NCBI GenBank assembly: GCA_013396525.1
Contig: VWYX01000729.1
Span: 124,001-188,000, forward strand
Origin: Chaetorhynchus papuensis
Lineage: Eukaryota > Chordata > Aves > Passeriformes > Rhipiduridae
DNA length: 64,000 nt
Direction of reading: 5' to 3'
The number at the start of each line of letters is the position of its first letter. Position 1 is the stretch's first letter. The notes beneath the pieces are model-generated. The model was not told where the DNA came from, searched no databases, and saw only the letters and a list, made by a program, of their open reading frames with translations. Made by a program: the position numbers and the translations under genes. This document shows, piece by piece, positions 1 through 9,917 of this stretch.

Positions 1-3000
1 CAATGGCCTGTTTAGAAAATCCCCACATTATTTACAGGTAGTTAATCTGCAGTTATTTTCCTCTTAGACATTATGACACGACATTTGTGTTTAATAAAGA
101 GCTAAAACTTCCAGCTAAAATAAAGATCTAGTTATCCTTAATTTCATTATTTTATTTCAGGTATATATATTTCCTGTAATGAATTTTACATGTTTACAGG
201 CAGTAATACTGCAAGGTTTCATGCTTCACACAAAGATACATCAGAACACACATTAGAAGTCCTGGAAACTTTTTCTGGAGCCTTTTTCTGTCCATCTCAT
301 TCAACAAGTTCTGTAAAACAAATTAACACATGCAGATTGCTCCCCTCCTCATTCTAAATGAGATTTTACAGCACTAACAAAAAAAAAAAAATTAAAAATA
401 CTTTATATTTTTGCAGGGTGTGTCCCTGGTTACAGGTTCATATTGTACTGTGGAGGTCAGAGGTACAACAGATGCATTAATCTATCCTAACTCCCTGTAC
501 TACAGAAGTACTGGAACAGACTTTTTAAAAAAATATATTATTTTAAATCTCCTTTAAAAAAATTTATTTCTCAAGATTTACTAAATTAGGAAAAACAAAA
601 CAGCATTACTGTTTAATGTCTCAGGGGAAAAAAGATTGTGCTAGAGCCACATGACAATTCCAAACCCGAAAAACTCTTACATGCAACTAAAATGTAGTTA
701 GCCAGGAAGTAAACAGGATTTTTCCCACTTACAAAAAATGAGACATGATAGGCTGACTTTTTTCAGTCTAAAAGCCTTGGTGTCTCGAAGATCCTTTTAA
801 AAATGGGCAGACACAAAAATATATATTTCATACTACAGGTAGCACCTGCATGTCCAGCCTGTCCTCCTGTGCTTGGGTTTATGTTGCACACCATGGGAAG
901 GGGCAGCATTAATTATGTTAATCATTCAACCATTTTCAGTATTTAAGTGAAAAGATGACACATTTTTAGGGCAATTTTAAAACAACACAACACTTCAACA
1001 GTGCCATCTTTTGGCAACTACAACACATTTCTGCTTAACAGAAGAATGTCTCATCAGAATAAAAAATGCCAACTGTATTCTTTTTATTGACTTAAAATAT
1101 CCACATTACCTTCTGCCTCTCATAAGAGTCCAGATATTTTGTGGTAGTATGACCTGCATGTTACAGGTTTTGCTTTTATTTCTTCAAACCTGGTCAAAAT
1201 GATAAAGAAACTCCTGCAGTGTCAAAATACCAATTTTTTTTAATACTTTATCATGGGCAGTGATGGTGGTTCAAGCACTCCCTCTGCTCCTTTCTAAGTA
1301 AACTTTGCTCCTGTGGAGAAACATTGCAGCTCAGAATAACAGCAGAATCATGAAAGTCAACTGCTTTTTTCAGCACTAAACTGAATCATAAATGAAAGGA
1401 GACACAGGTATCAAAAACCCCTCAACTAAACAACCAAAACCCACAGATCTAAAAGAAACCCCTCTGTTCTACCCTAGCCAAAATTTGGCCTGAAAATCCT
1501 GATAAGTGACAAATCTATAGCAAATAATTCTAAATTATTCTAAAGCAAAGAGCAAACGTTCAGCTGGAATTATTTATCTTTTCCCTCTAATGCATGGTGA
1601 CTTCTGAAATATTCATCCTGTTAAAACAGGGATATAAGACAGCCCAGAAGGGACAATGAAAGACCTCTGAAACCCACTACAAACCCTGCCACACAGCTTT
1701 AGGGTCAGTGGTTATCCTCACAGCTTGTGAAACACACAGAGAAAGGACTGAAGGTGGATTTAAAGCAAAATTTGTTTCTGAATTCAAATATGTGATCCCA
1801 AAAAACTGCTGGGTAGCTTATTTGTTTATTCATAGTTATTTATACACCCAATAAGCTTGGCTTTGCAACATATCCTAAGGAGCTTGATCCATAAATTATT
1901 TACTTAAAATTAGGAACATTTTAACACCTCTGGTGGAACACCTGGAGCCACAGCAGTGGCCACAGCTCTCACTCTTCCTGAAGAAATTCCAACCAACCAT
2001 GTAAAACCTCCAGCAGAACCAAAAGTGTTTTGGGGAATGGCACAGCACAAACACACAGAATATTTTTTTGTAAGACAGAAAGTGGCTAAAGAATCCTGTC
2101 ATCCACACAACCCACAGCAGATCTGCTGGCCAACAGTTGGAATTCTCAAAAATTCCCAGTGGAGCTAATTGATGAGATGGTTTTGGATAATAAAAGGATT
2201 AACTGGGCAGCTACAGAGGAGCAAAGGGAAAGATTCCAGGGGAAGAGCTGGAGAACAGTGTGATGGAGCAATTCTCAGCACAATTTACTGCCCACAGCAG
2301 AAATGGAACAGTGGTGACATACGCTAAATAAATGATTTTATATTTATAAGCACAATTTTTGCCTTCACTCTACAACCATAAAAAAGCCCAGCTAAGAGCA
2401 CACAATTCCTCTCCTGCGGAAAATTCTCCAATTCAGTGAAAATACAGAGCTGTTTAATTACTCAGAGATGTTGTGCATAGAAGAGTTCCAGCAGTCTGAA
2501 TGCCTTTGCTGAGTTTTCTAAATTGTATTCTTTGATTTCTTTTCTGCTGAGCCCTAACACAAGTTCCTTTCAGCTGCAGAAACCAGTCTAAGAATAATTA
2601 CAACATCCATAACAGTTTAACCACTATGTAATTGGGCATTCAAGCTTAGCCCAAAATTTAATTTCTCTCTGAGATCTGATAACATTGGTAAATTTGCTTT
2701 TGGGAACCACTGTATTTTGTGTTAGCATTTAGCATCAGGAAATGAATATTCCTTTTTTTTTTTTACTTTGCAATTTGTTTTCTGCATGAACACTCCAAAT
2801 AATAACAAGATTTGCAGTGTGTTCTTGGATTAGAGCACTCAGCAGGGATGCTTTGGTTTGGGTACAAGCAATCATTACAATCTCAATTTCCTTCAAATCA
2901 GTGGTGCCCTCACTGCTCAGAACATTTGCTGTTCAGCATTTATATCACTTATTTACATTTCAGATTTTATGCAGGCTGCAGGAGGAAGATTGTTGCATCA

Positions 3001-3324
3001 GTTTCTTCCAGATCTTCATTCTCTGAAGCCTCTATGTACTTAATTAATTACATTGTATTGCAAACCCTACTTTTCCTTCCTTAACTTCCCTCTTTGATGT
3101 CCCCAGCTTCCCCCTAAGCAGATCCATAAAAACAGATTACAGGTGAAGCATTTCCTTAATTAGGAAGGTGGGAATCTCAAATTTTAGGCCGAGTGTTGCT
3201 TGAAAGAAATGAAAATGGAATGCAAAGCGGAGTTCTATTTTTCTCATTTTTAGGTTACCCTTACACTTAATCCTCCTGCTGAACTGAAATAATGTTTGGA
3301 CCTTCAAGCTTCACCTTCAAATCA

Positions 3325-3612
3325 CAGAGTGTTTCACAGAATCCCAGGGAGGTCTGGGTTGGAAGGGATCATAAAGCCCATCCAGTGCCACCCCTGCCAT
3401 GGGCAGGGACACCTTCCACTGTCCCAGGCTGCTCCCAGCCCTGTCCAACCTGGCCTTGGGCACTCCCAGGGATCCAGGGGCAGCCACAGCTGCTCTGGGC
3501 ACCCTGTGCCAGGGCCTCCCCACCCTCACAGTCAAGAATTTTTTCCTAATATCCCATCTAAACCCACTCCCTCTCACTCTGAAGCCATTCCCCCTTGTCC
3601 TGTCACTCCATG
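3325..3612 (-). mobile_element. CR1 LINE 3' fragment
   Basis: The plus strand reads as the complement of a CR1 3' end: CACAGAATCCCAGGGAGG, then GGTTGGAAGGGATCATAAAG, CATGGGCAGGGACACCTTCC, CCTTGGGCACTCCCAGGGAT and TTTTTTCCTAATATCCCATC. Element sense is therefore minus, with its 3' end near 3325. It is 5'-truncated, as usual for CR1. Confidence 0.9.
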
Positions 3613-4137
3613 CTCTTTTAATGTATTTCTTAGAGTACTCTCCACAAACCTGCTGGGGTTCAGCCTGACACTTGTTTTTGTTTCCAGATACAGGACCCGA
3701 GGTCAGGAACAGGTGGGAGCATAAAGCACCAGGTGATCTGGATCAATGAACCAGGGAGAGCCCTGCGTGAACTGGCTCATGTAAAAAGCAGCACAGTGGG
3801 ATTCATGGAGGCTCAGCCCTCCTGAATACTACTAGAAGCACTGGAGAAGGGATTCAAACTCAATTTTTAAAATTCTTTATATTTATGCACCCTAGTCATA
3901 AAGCTGAGGCTTGAATAGGGAAGCATCCCACAATTTTAGTTCTAATGCACTTGTCACGCCATTCAGCCTTTTCTGATCTTGCTTTATCATTTCCTTTTCC
4001 CCCTTTCACATGGGATCTGAGATGTCTTTAAAATTGGGAATTCATCCTAAAGCGATCAGGTAGAAAGAACAATAACCAGCCAGTGGGCAGCCATACTTCA
4101 AATATTTCAACCAATAACCCTTATAATCTCTAACTCT

Positions 4138-4177
4138 TGAAAGTAGCCATTTATTTCTGAAAGTAGCCATTTATTTC
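4138..4177. repeat. 20-bp direct tandem duplication
   Basis: TGAAAGTAGCCATTTATTTC occurs twice head to tail with no mismatch (4138-4157 and 4158-4177), inside NSUN3 non-coding DNA. The identity of the two copies suggests a recent slip or duplication. Confidence 0.85.
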
Positions 4178-5384
4178 ATAGGCTCCAAAATCTTTTAAAA
4201 GGCAAACAAAAATCAAGTGCACATCACAACAGACTGGTCAATCTACAAAAGTACTCAGACCTATGCTGAGCAATGAAATTGAAATTACCATTCTTTTACT
4301 ACAATTTATATAGCAAAGGTGTTTTGTCTTTACAAATTCTTAATACTGCTGCTAAAGTAAAGAATATTCTCTCTCTATTTAGGAATAATTCAATTAAATC
4401 TGATTTAGGCTGACAGGAATGTATTTTTTTTAAAAAAACCAAGGTTTCTGCTGTCATGAGTTCTCCAGGATTGCAATGTGGAATGATTTATGCAAATTCT
4501 CAAAATTTCTCTGCATGATGTATGCTTCCTTTTGCTACAGGTTCACAAATTGGATTTTCTATGTCAGATATTGAAAAGGGAAAACTGAAACAGGTCAGTG
4601 TTTTAAATGTGATTGATTTCTTCAAAGGAAATGGATGACATGATGCATTACAGCAATAAGATCCTCATATTTCTGTTATAAATCACAGGCTTCTGCCAGG
4701 CCTTTTTCAACTGGAAGTCATGCAAAACTATCTTGAACTGCAGTGTGAACTTCCCATAAAAACTTTTTCTTTTTTATAGTATGTTATTTTGCCCTCAATT
4801 TGCTGTGACAGATGGACTTCAGGCATGACTGTTACTGCACAAAAACCACTCAAGTTTAGAAGGTTTTATTGAGAAGTCACTCTTTTTTTCCTCCCCCCAC
4901 AAGAAAAACTGTGCAGTTACACATGACATTGCTTTGGGTTACTGGGGGGATGTTCTCAAAAATAAACAATCTTCTCTTTCCCCCCCAAATCTCACATTCT
5001 TTTACCTTTTTTACCCTGTCAGGACTGGGAGCCTTTCTGTGCTACAAACAGTCAATAAGGAATATATCTAAACCCATTTTAGCTGTGTCCACCTAAAATA
5101 TTTTGATTTCATACAAGACTGTTGTGAGTCACCTGCAAATGGACATTTCTGCGAATAAAGTGACTTAAGAGGACCAAGGCTCGCTGCTGATATCACCCAC
5201 ATGGATTTCCACATTAACTCAGACCCCCTGGTTGTTCTAAACAGCATCACAACCACATATTCCTGACATTATTATTATTTTCAAGGGGAGAGCCCTGGGT
5301 TTGTTTATTAAACCATGACAAATCTTACCCCCATGTAATTTTTATTAATTATAGGAAGTTCCTTTAACTTTTTGCACTTCTCAC

Positions 5385-5506
5385 CTTAGAAGCTGGACTT
5401 GCAGGGAGGACAACTCCTTCCTTTGCATGAGCCTGAGCACAGCTTGCTGAGGGTCAGCAGAGAAGAGCCAACTTCTGTCATTTGAACAAGGGGCATCAAC
5501 CAGCAC
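5385..5506 (-). CDS. NSUN3: NSUN3 coding exon 5 (motif IV catalytic Cys)
   Basis: 122 nt from a GTTTAG acceptor to a GTGAGA donor. It begins VLVDAPCSNDRSWLFSADPQ, identical to human through NDRSWLFS; the Cys in DAPCSN is the motif IV cysteine of RNA m5C methyltransferases. It continues to LSSLQVQLL and stops two bases into the next codon (AG), which in human is the Arg of LLRSAIKALRPGG. Confidence 0.95.
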
Positions 5507-8500
5507 CTAAACAATTAATAAAATCAAACAAGACAATTCACAACAAAGATGGTCACTTTTTTAACACCATGTGCCAAAATCTATTCAATTTTCTTTCACA
5601 AATATTAAAAAACAAGAAATTTTCCATTTTTACGGGTGGAACGATCCCATTACTATTTTGAGATGTTTTTATGGGGTTAGCAGGTGGGGAGGTAAGAAAT
5701 TAGAGCTACTAAAGTAAGCTCTACCTGAGTAGCTCCCTCTTGTTCCCCCTCCCTTCCTAATTACACATCATGCAAAGATTACAGCTACAAGGTCTTCAGA
5801 ATTCACTCCTAAGGCTGAAGGGGTAACAATCACCCAACAAAGGAATAAATGCACAACAGGCTTCATAAAATATTTCCTGAGACTCTACAAATCCTGTACA
5901 TGACTCTGTTCCCCTTGATAAGTCAGGTATTTTTGTGGGGAGCCAGGAAGAAAAAAAAAGAAAATACAAAAGAGAGCAGCATAGGAAGAGAAAGACTCAG
6001 GATGCAGAAATGTTATTTGCCAGTAATAATGTTACCTTGTCATAAAATTCAGGCTGAAGATCTCCAATCTGTCTACCATCCAGTTTAGAGACCATTACCA
6101 AGTTAATCAAAGCACCTGGGATGAAGGATTCTATTGTCTGCTCCAGCCACCTCGACCTCAACTCATCATATTCATTACAGTGAAAATGACCTTAGAAAAT
6201 TAAGAAAAAAAAACCCCAAAAAATAAGAAATAAACACCCAAAGAGAAGTCTTTTTGATTTTTTTCTGTTTTGTTGTTACAAATATAAGGAGTTAGACCCA
6301 TTTCAGAAGTTCTACTGCACTGCCAGGACTACCACGGAGTTTATACCTTATATGCCTGTGTTACGGCACTTTTTAGAATACCACTGAATTTTTATAAACC
6401 TAAATAAATGTCATCATGCTCCTACAGAGCAAACCCTAAATACTTCCTTCCAAATCCTTCTGTAGCAATAGATTTCCACAATAAAACAAACTTTAATCAT
6501 GGCCCATATCCAAAGAACGAGTGTCTTCCTGGGCTCCTTGAGCCACCATCTAAATGAAGGGCATGCCTCATATTATTGAAGTGCCTTTTAAATGAATAAA
6601 GCATCGGTTTTGAGTATCTTAAGGTGCACCTTAAGATGGGTAAGATATACCTTAAGGTATATTAAGAATTAAATTCCTCACATTTTACATTCTCAGCAAC
6701 AGTTTGGTCTCTTCAGAAGCAGCCAGAGGACGGAGGTGTTGATTTGTTTTTTCTTTTTCCCTAAACCTTTTGAAATGACAATTCCTAATTAATTTCCCTC
6801 ATTAGCATCACCTCATTCCTCTAGAAAGAGAGGGAAAGCCAGTTGTAATCAGCTGGTGCAGGTGGTTACAGTAATGGTCTCATCAGCAGGAGCACAAGGT
6901 GCTGTGAACAGTTCAAAACAATTATTACCCAAACCAGCAAATAAACCTGGAAATAAGCAATCCCAGCTTGCTTTAACTCCTAGGCCCAAGCTGCTGCTTG
7001 CTGCTGCCTTCTAAACACTGTGATTATCTCACAGTCCTTCTCCTTTTGCCCAGATCTTGCACATTTCATTTCTTATGTTCTGTTTTACATCAGCACACTT
7101 AAGTTTACCTGTAATATTTGCACAGCACTGACAAAAGAGACAGCAGAGGAAAAGAAAAAAATAAAAAGTAAAAAAGGGACGAGTATTCTGGTATTGCACA
7201 TTACTTACACCCCTGTGCCAATAAACTGAAATGGCTTGAAGTAACTTCTGGAGAAGTAACAATGCAGAAAAAACCCACAGAGCTACCCCACTTTTGCCTG
7301 TCACTCTGCAGTAACCTGTGTTCAAGTAAGGACTGCATTTTTAATCCTCTTTTAGGCAAACAGACTTCATAAAAATCTTATCCAACAGTGTGGAACTACC
7401 TGGAATACAAATTGGTGTTTGGGTTTCTTTCCTCCACCAGCACCTGGCCCCATTACCTGGACAGGCACACTGCAGGATAGCTACAGATTTCCCCCCTGGT
7501 GCAGCACACAGATCCAGAACATCCTCCCCATCCTTCACCTCCAAGGCAAGCACGGGCAGCAGCGAGGCAGCATTGAGCAGGTAATAGTCCTTCAGTTTGC
7601 CAGGCTGGTGCTTCTGGGCAGGGAATCTCCCAGGAGCTGTCCTGATGTAGCACCTGAAGGCTGCTGGGAGGTAGGGCAGAGGTGCTGGAAAGGCAGGATG
7701 GAATCCCTGCTCAGCCAGGCTGCTCTCCAGGCCAGGGCACCGGCTGAACCTGTTCAGCAGCAGCGCGTGCTGCCAGCACCACGGCGAGGTCAGCACATCT
7801 CTAGGGTGCAAAAAAGGGAAAAGACATTCAATTGCTCATCAAATAAAACAGTGTAGGAAGCCTTTATTTCGCATCTCACCGTTGGATAATTCTGGTGTAA
7901 TCAGAAATTAAACATTCGGGTTAGAAAAGTATGCAGAAAAATAATTTTAACAGGAAACCAAGCCACTGTTTTTTCTAATGACTGCATTTACAACACCTAT
8001 TTCTTCTGAAACAGAACATTCTCCATTTTTCTTATTTTATGTAGGAGATATAAATGATGAAGCATGATGCTCTTCGTGACTACGAAGTACTTCCCTAGGG
8101 ACAAAGAATAACTGTAAAATTAGTTGTTAACAACAAAAATAATCACACACACATTGGCTTTGCAGTGCTCATTCCAGCCAACACTTAAATGCCATTTTTA
8201 CAGGTGTTCTTTTTTACATTTTATGTCCTGCAAACATTGGGCCAGTAAAACAAATCAATAGATATTCCTGTGCAGTGGCACGTAATAGATGCATGCTTCT
8301 TTGTATTTCAGTTTCCTCTTTCAGGCCTTTCTTACATGGATTTTCCCCCTTTTCCACCTGAATTCCTCTTAGTAATTTTTCATTTAGTGTCAAAAAATAT
8401 TCCTCAGGAGTATTCGCTGCCTAAAGCAGAAAAACACTGAACCAATCTAAGTGTTTTTAAGTTGATTCAATTAAACTAATCCAATGCATCTATGCTTTTT

Positions 8501-9530
8501 GGTTTTTAATACTGAAGCTCTTTAGCAGCTGTGTGATCAAGACCCAAATTAAATGACAGCCTTTGCCATATGTACCATTACTAATTCAAGTCCTTACCTC
8601 TCCCCTCCCCATTTCCCCAAAGCCACAGACCTGACACTGCTCCATGCATCTCCCAGTTCTGCCGTGTACTGCTTCTCAAAGTGATCCAGAACCACCTGAC
8701 AAATCTGCTTCTGGAGCTTCCCTTTTGTGTTGCTTTCCAGCTTCAGAGAAAGGAAGAAAAAAGAAAAGTAGTAAAGCCAAATCAAACCTGCCCTAGTTCT
8801 CACTAGAATTAATGACGACATTTTACTAATTACATCAACTTGGTATCACTGATATCAGGAAGCTCAAATATTAAGACCGCATCGGTATGCGATCAAAATG
8901 TACCAGAAATTTTAGAGAGCAAAGGAGTTAAGCTAGAGTACACTCTTCCTCCCTGCTCGGCTGGTTAACGAATACCCCTCCACATCCACTGTGCTGATAA
9001 TCCAGTGGTTCCCGGGGCTCTGATGGAGTTTAACCTACGAAAGGAAGGGAACAAGCTTTCGGTTTCTAAGTAAACCCCGAAGGTAAACGCTGAATTTTCC
9101 TCCTTAAGAGCACCCAGCAGCGGTCCCGTCCCGTCCCACGGCGCTCCTTCCCTGCACGGAGCCGCAGGGACGGGGTTCCGGGCACCAGGGGCGGCTGTGG
9201 GGCCGGCAGTTCTCCCTGCGGCGGAGCAGCTTCCCGCAGGAGGTACAGAAATCCACGGGACACTCGGGGGTGGGGAGGAGGGACGCGGACAGAGCAAACG
9301 GGGCCGGGCGGGCTCTTTCCGCTCGCATGGCCCGCGCAGGAAGCGGCGGGGGCCCTCCCGCAGCGCTTCCGGCCGCCGGCTCACCCGGCCCGGCCCCATC
9401 CCCATCTCCAGCCCCATCCCCATCCCCATTCCCAGCCCCGGCTCACCTGTGCTGGAGTGCCCCAGGCTGCCCGTCCCGGTCCCAGCGCGGCCCCGGCGCG
9501 GCGGGCGAGCGGCAGCGCCGGCCCCCGCAT
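5385..9530 (-). CDS. NSUN3: NSUN3, mitochondrial tRNA cytosine-5 methyltransferase (spliced, 3' end missing)
   Basis: Overview of the spliced gene. Coding exons on the minus strand are 9530-9447, 8740-8631, 7800-7457, 6190-6036 and 5506-5385; together they give 815 nt (271 codons plus 2 nt) with all phases compatible. NSUN3 methylates C34 of mitochondrial tRNA-Met, the first step to 5-formylcytosine needed for AUA decoding (known for the family). Seen here: an arginine/alanine-rich N-terminus without acidic residues, fitting a mitochondrial presequence; the SAM-binding motif VLDLCAAPGGKS; and motif IV VLVDAPCSNDRSW with a catalytic cysteine. The human protein is about 340 residues, so roughly 70 C-terminal residues, including the motif VI Thr-Cys, are missing. 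No exon matching them was seen between 1 and 5384, so the last exon probably lies beyond the left edge. The ATG is followed by a clean GTGAGC donor and lies in a CpG island. Confidence 0.93.
5507..6035. other. NSUN3 intron between coding exons 4 and 5
   Basis: 529 bp of AT-rich intron. Nothing beyond its splice sites (GTAACA donor, GTTTAG acceptor on the minus strand) was recognised. Confidence 0.75.
6036..6190 (-). CDS. NSUN3: NSUN3 coding exon 4
   Basis: 155 nt from a TTTCTAAG acceptor to a GTAACA donor. It completes the Gly codon of CPG and reads HFHCNEYDELRSRWLEQTIE and SFIPGALINLVMVSKLDGRQ, closely matching human LHCNEYDSLRLRWLRQTLESFIP. The acidic NEYD region contributes to ribose binding of SAM in this family. 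It ends in phase 0 after FYDK. Confidence 0.95.
6191..7456. other. NSUN3 intron between coding exons 3 and 4
   Basis: 1.3-kb intron holding the two adjacent CCTTAAGG palindromes at 6616-6662. No coding or RNA gene was recognised. Confidence 0.75.
6616..6662. repeat. Two adjacent perfect palindromes with CCTTAAGG-type cores
   Basis: Positions 6616-6637 form a perfect 22-bp palindrome (half-site ATCTTAAGGTG). Positions 6645-6662 form a second perfect 18-bp palindrome (half-site ATATACCTT). They are 7 bp apart, and both contain CCTTAAG / CTTAAGG, so the arms of one can also pair with the other. They lie in an NSUN3 intron. Confidence 0.85.
7457..7800 (-). CDS. NSUN3: NSUN3 coding exon 3 (SAM-binding core)
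   Basis: 344 nt from a CCCTAG acceptor to a GTAATG donor. Recognisable blocks are DVLTSPWCWQHALLLNRF, YYLLNAASLLPVLALEVKDG and VLDLCAAPGGKSVAILQCAC; the last is the glycine-rich SAM-binding motif I of Rossmann-fold m5C methyltransferases. The middle stretch (about LESSLAEQGFHPAFPAPLPY) is proline-rich and diverged from human. The exon is much more GC-rich than the flanking introns. Confidence 0.96.
7801..8630. other. NSUN3 intron between coding exons 2 and 3
   Basis: 830 bp of AT-rich intron with a good GTCTGT donor and a pyrimidine-rich TTTTTTGCACCCTAG acceptor on the minus strand. Nothing else was recognised. Confidence 0.75.
8631..8740 (-). CDS. NSUN3: NSUN3 coding exon 2
   Basis: 110 nt between a TCTCTGAAG acceptor and a GTCTGT donor. 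The translation contains GKLQKQICQVVLDHFEKQY and then ELGDAWSSVR, very close to the human NSUN3 N-terminal region (GKLAKQICKVVLDHFEKQY, ELGDAW). It ends two bases into an arginine codon completed by the next exon. Confidence 0.93.
8741..9446. other. NSUN3 intron 1
   Basis: 706 bp. The exon 1-proximal 350 bp belongs to the CpG island, and the rest is AT-rich. The long open frames on both strands through the island come from high GC content and show no protein similarity I recognise. Confidence 0.7.
9371..9440. repeat. CCCCAT-type short tandem repeat by the NSUN3 exon 1 donor
   Basis: Degenerate repeats of CCCCATC / CCCCATT lie from about 9393 to 9430, framed by GGCCCGGCCCC and CCAGCCCCGGCTC. 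They begin within about 10 bases of the GTGAGC donor of NSUN3 exon 1, inside intron 1. Confidence 0.7.
9447..9530 (-). CDS. NSUN3: NSUN3 coding exon 1 (start codon, presequence)
   Basis: The minus-strand ATG at 9530-9528 opens 28 codons ending in phase 0 at a GTGAGC donor. The peptide starts MRGPALPLARRAGAALGPGR: five arginines, many alanines, no acidic residue, which fits a mitochondrial import signal. It does not resemble the human N-terminus residue by residue, as is usual for presequences. The base at -3 is A, a good start context. The start is an inference from the frame, the donor and the island position. Confidence 0.75.
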
Positions 9531-9639
9531 GGTCCCAACTCCCCGGGGCGGGGCGGTAGCGCCGCGGCCCGGCCCCGCCCGCTCTCCTTCCCGGCGCTGC
9601 CGCGGTGCACAGCTGGGAATGAGAGTTTTTCACAGCACC

Positions 9640-9850
9640 GCAGAAGGTTAAGGGGTTGGAACGGACCTTAAAGATCAGCTTGTCCGAACCCTGTCGGCCA
9701 AGGGTGGGGCACAGCGCCCTAGAGGATGCTCAAGTCCCCATGCAGCCTGGCTTTGAACAGTGCCACGGTTGGGGCACCTCACAACTTTCCTGGGGACCCT
9801 GTCTCACCACCCTCACCGTAAAAAAATTCTTCCTAATTTTTAACCTTGGT
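9640..9850 (-). mobile_element. CR1 LINE 3' fragment abutting the NSUN3 promoter
   Basis: The plus strand shows the complement of a CR1 tail: GGTTGGAACGGACCTTAAAG, ATCAGCTTGTCCGAACCC, then TCACCACCCTCACCGTAAAA and ATTCTTCCTAATTTTTAACC. Element sense is minus, the same as NSUN3, with its 3' end about 110 bp upstream of the NSUN3 start codon. Confidence 0.85.
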
Positions 9851-9917
9851 TGGGTTTTTTTGTTTGGTTGGTTTTTTTCTTATGTTTGTTTGGGTTTGTT
9901 TTGTTTTGTTTTTTCTA
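9848..9917. repeat. T/G-rich low-complexity tract
   Basis: Runs of TTTTTTTG, TTTGGTTGG and TTTTGTTTTG follow directly on the 5' break of the CR1 fragment. This is simple low-complexity DNA without a fixed repeat unit. Confidence 0.7.

Larger units (their letters stand above)
1..5384. other. NSUN3 intronic or 3' region without recognised exons
   Basis: AT-rich DNA left of the last visible NSUN3 exon. It contains a CR1 fragment (3325-3612) and a 20-bp direct tandem duplication (4138-4177). I looked on the minus strand for the expected C-terminal NSUN3 motifs (LRPGG, YSTCT, AENQDVI) and saw none. The short open frames here have no recognisable protein content. Confidence 0.6.
9090..9640 (-). 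promoter_or_regulatory. NSUN3: NSUN3 CpG-island promoter
   Basis: A sharp GC-rich, CpG-dense island in otherwise AT-rich DNA surrounds coding exon 1. GC-box-like motifs (GGGGCGGGGCGG at about 9544-9556 and CCCCGCCC near 9574) lie just upstream of the minus-strand ATG. No TATA box is apparent, so a dispersed-start housekeeping promoter is the natural reading. The transcription start is probably between 9535 and 9640 but cannot be fixed from sequence. Confidence 0.75.

Noticed and set aside
3292..3724. Open frames of 85-142 codons at 3.3-3.7 kb
   Set aside because: They lie in the CR1 3' fragment, which is GC-rich and non-coding.
9197..9671. Long plus-strand open frames across the NSUN3 CpG island (up to 133 codons)
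   Set aside because: They are Pro/Arg/Ala/Gly-rich composition artefacts antisense to NSUN3 exon 1 and its promoter, and they run into a CR1 fragment. No recognisable protein motif.
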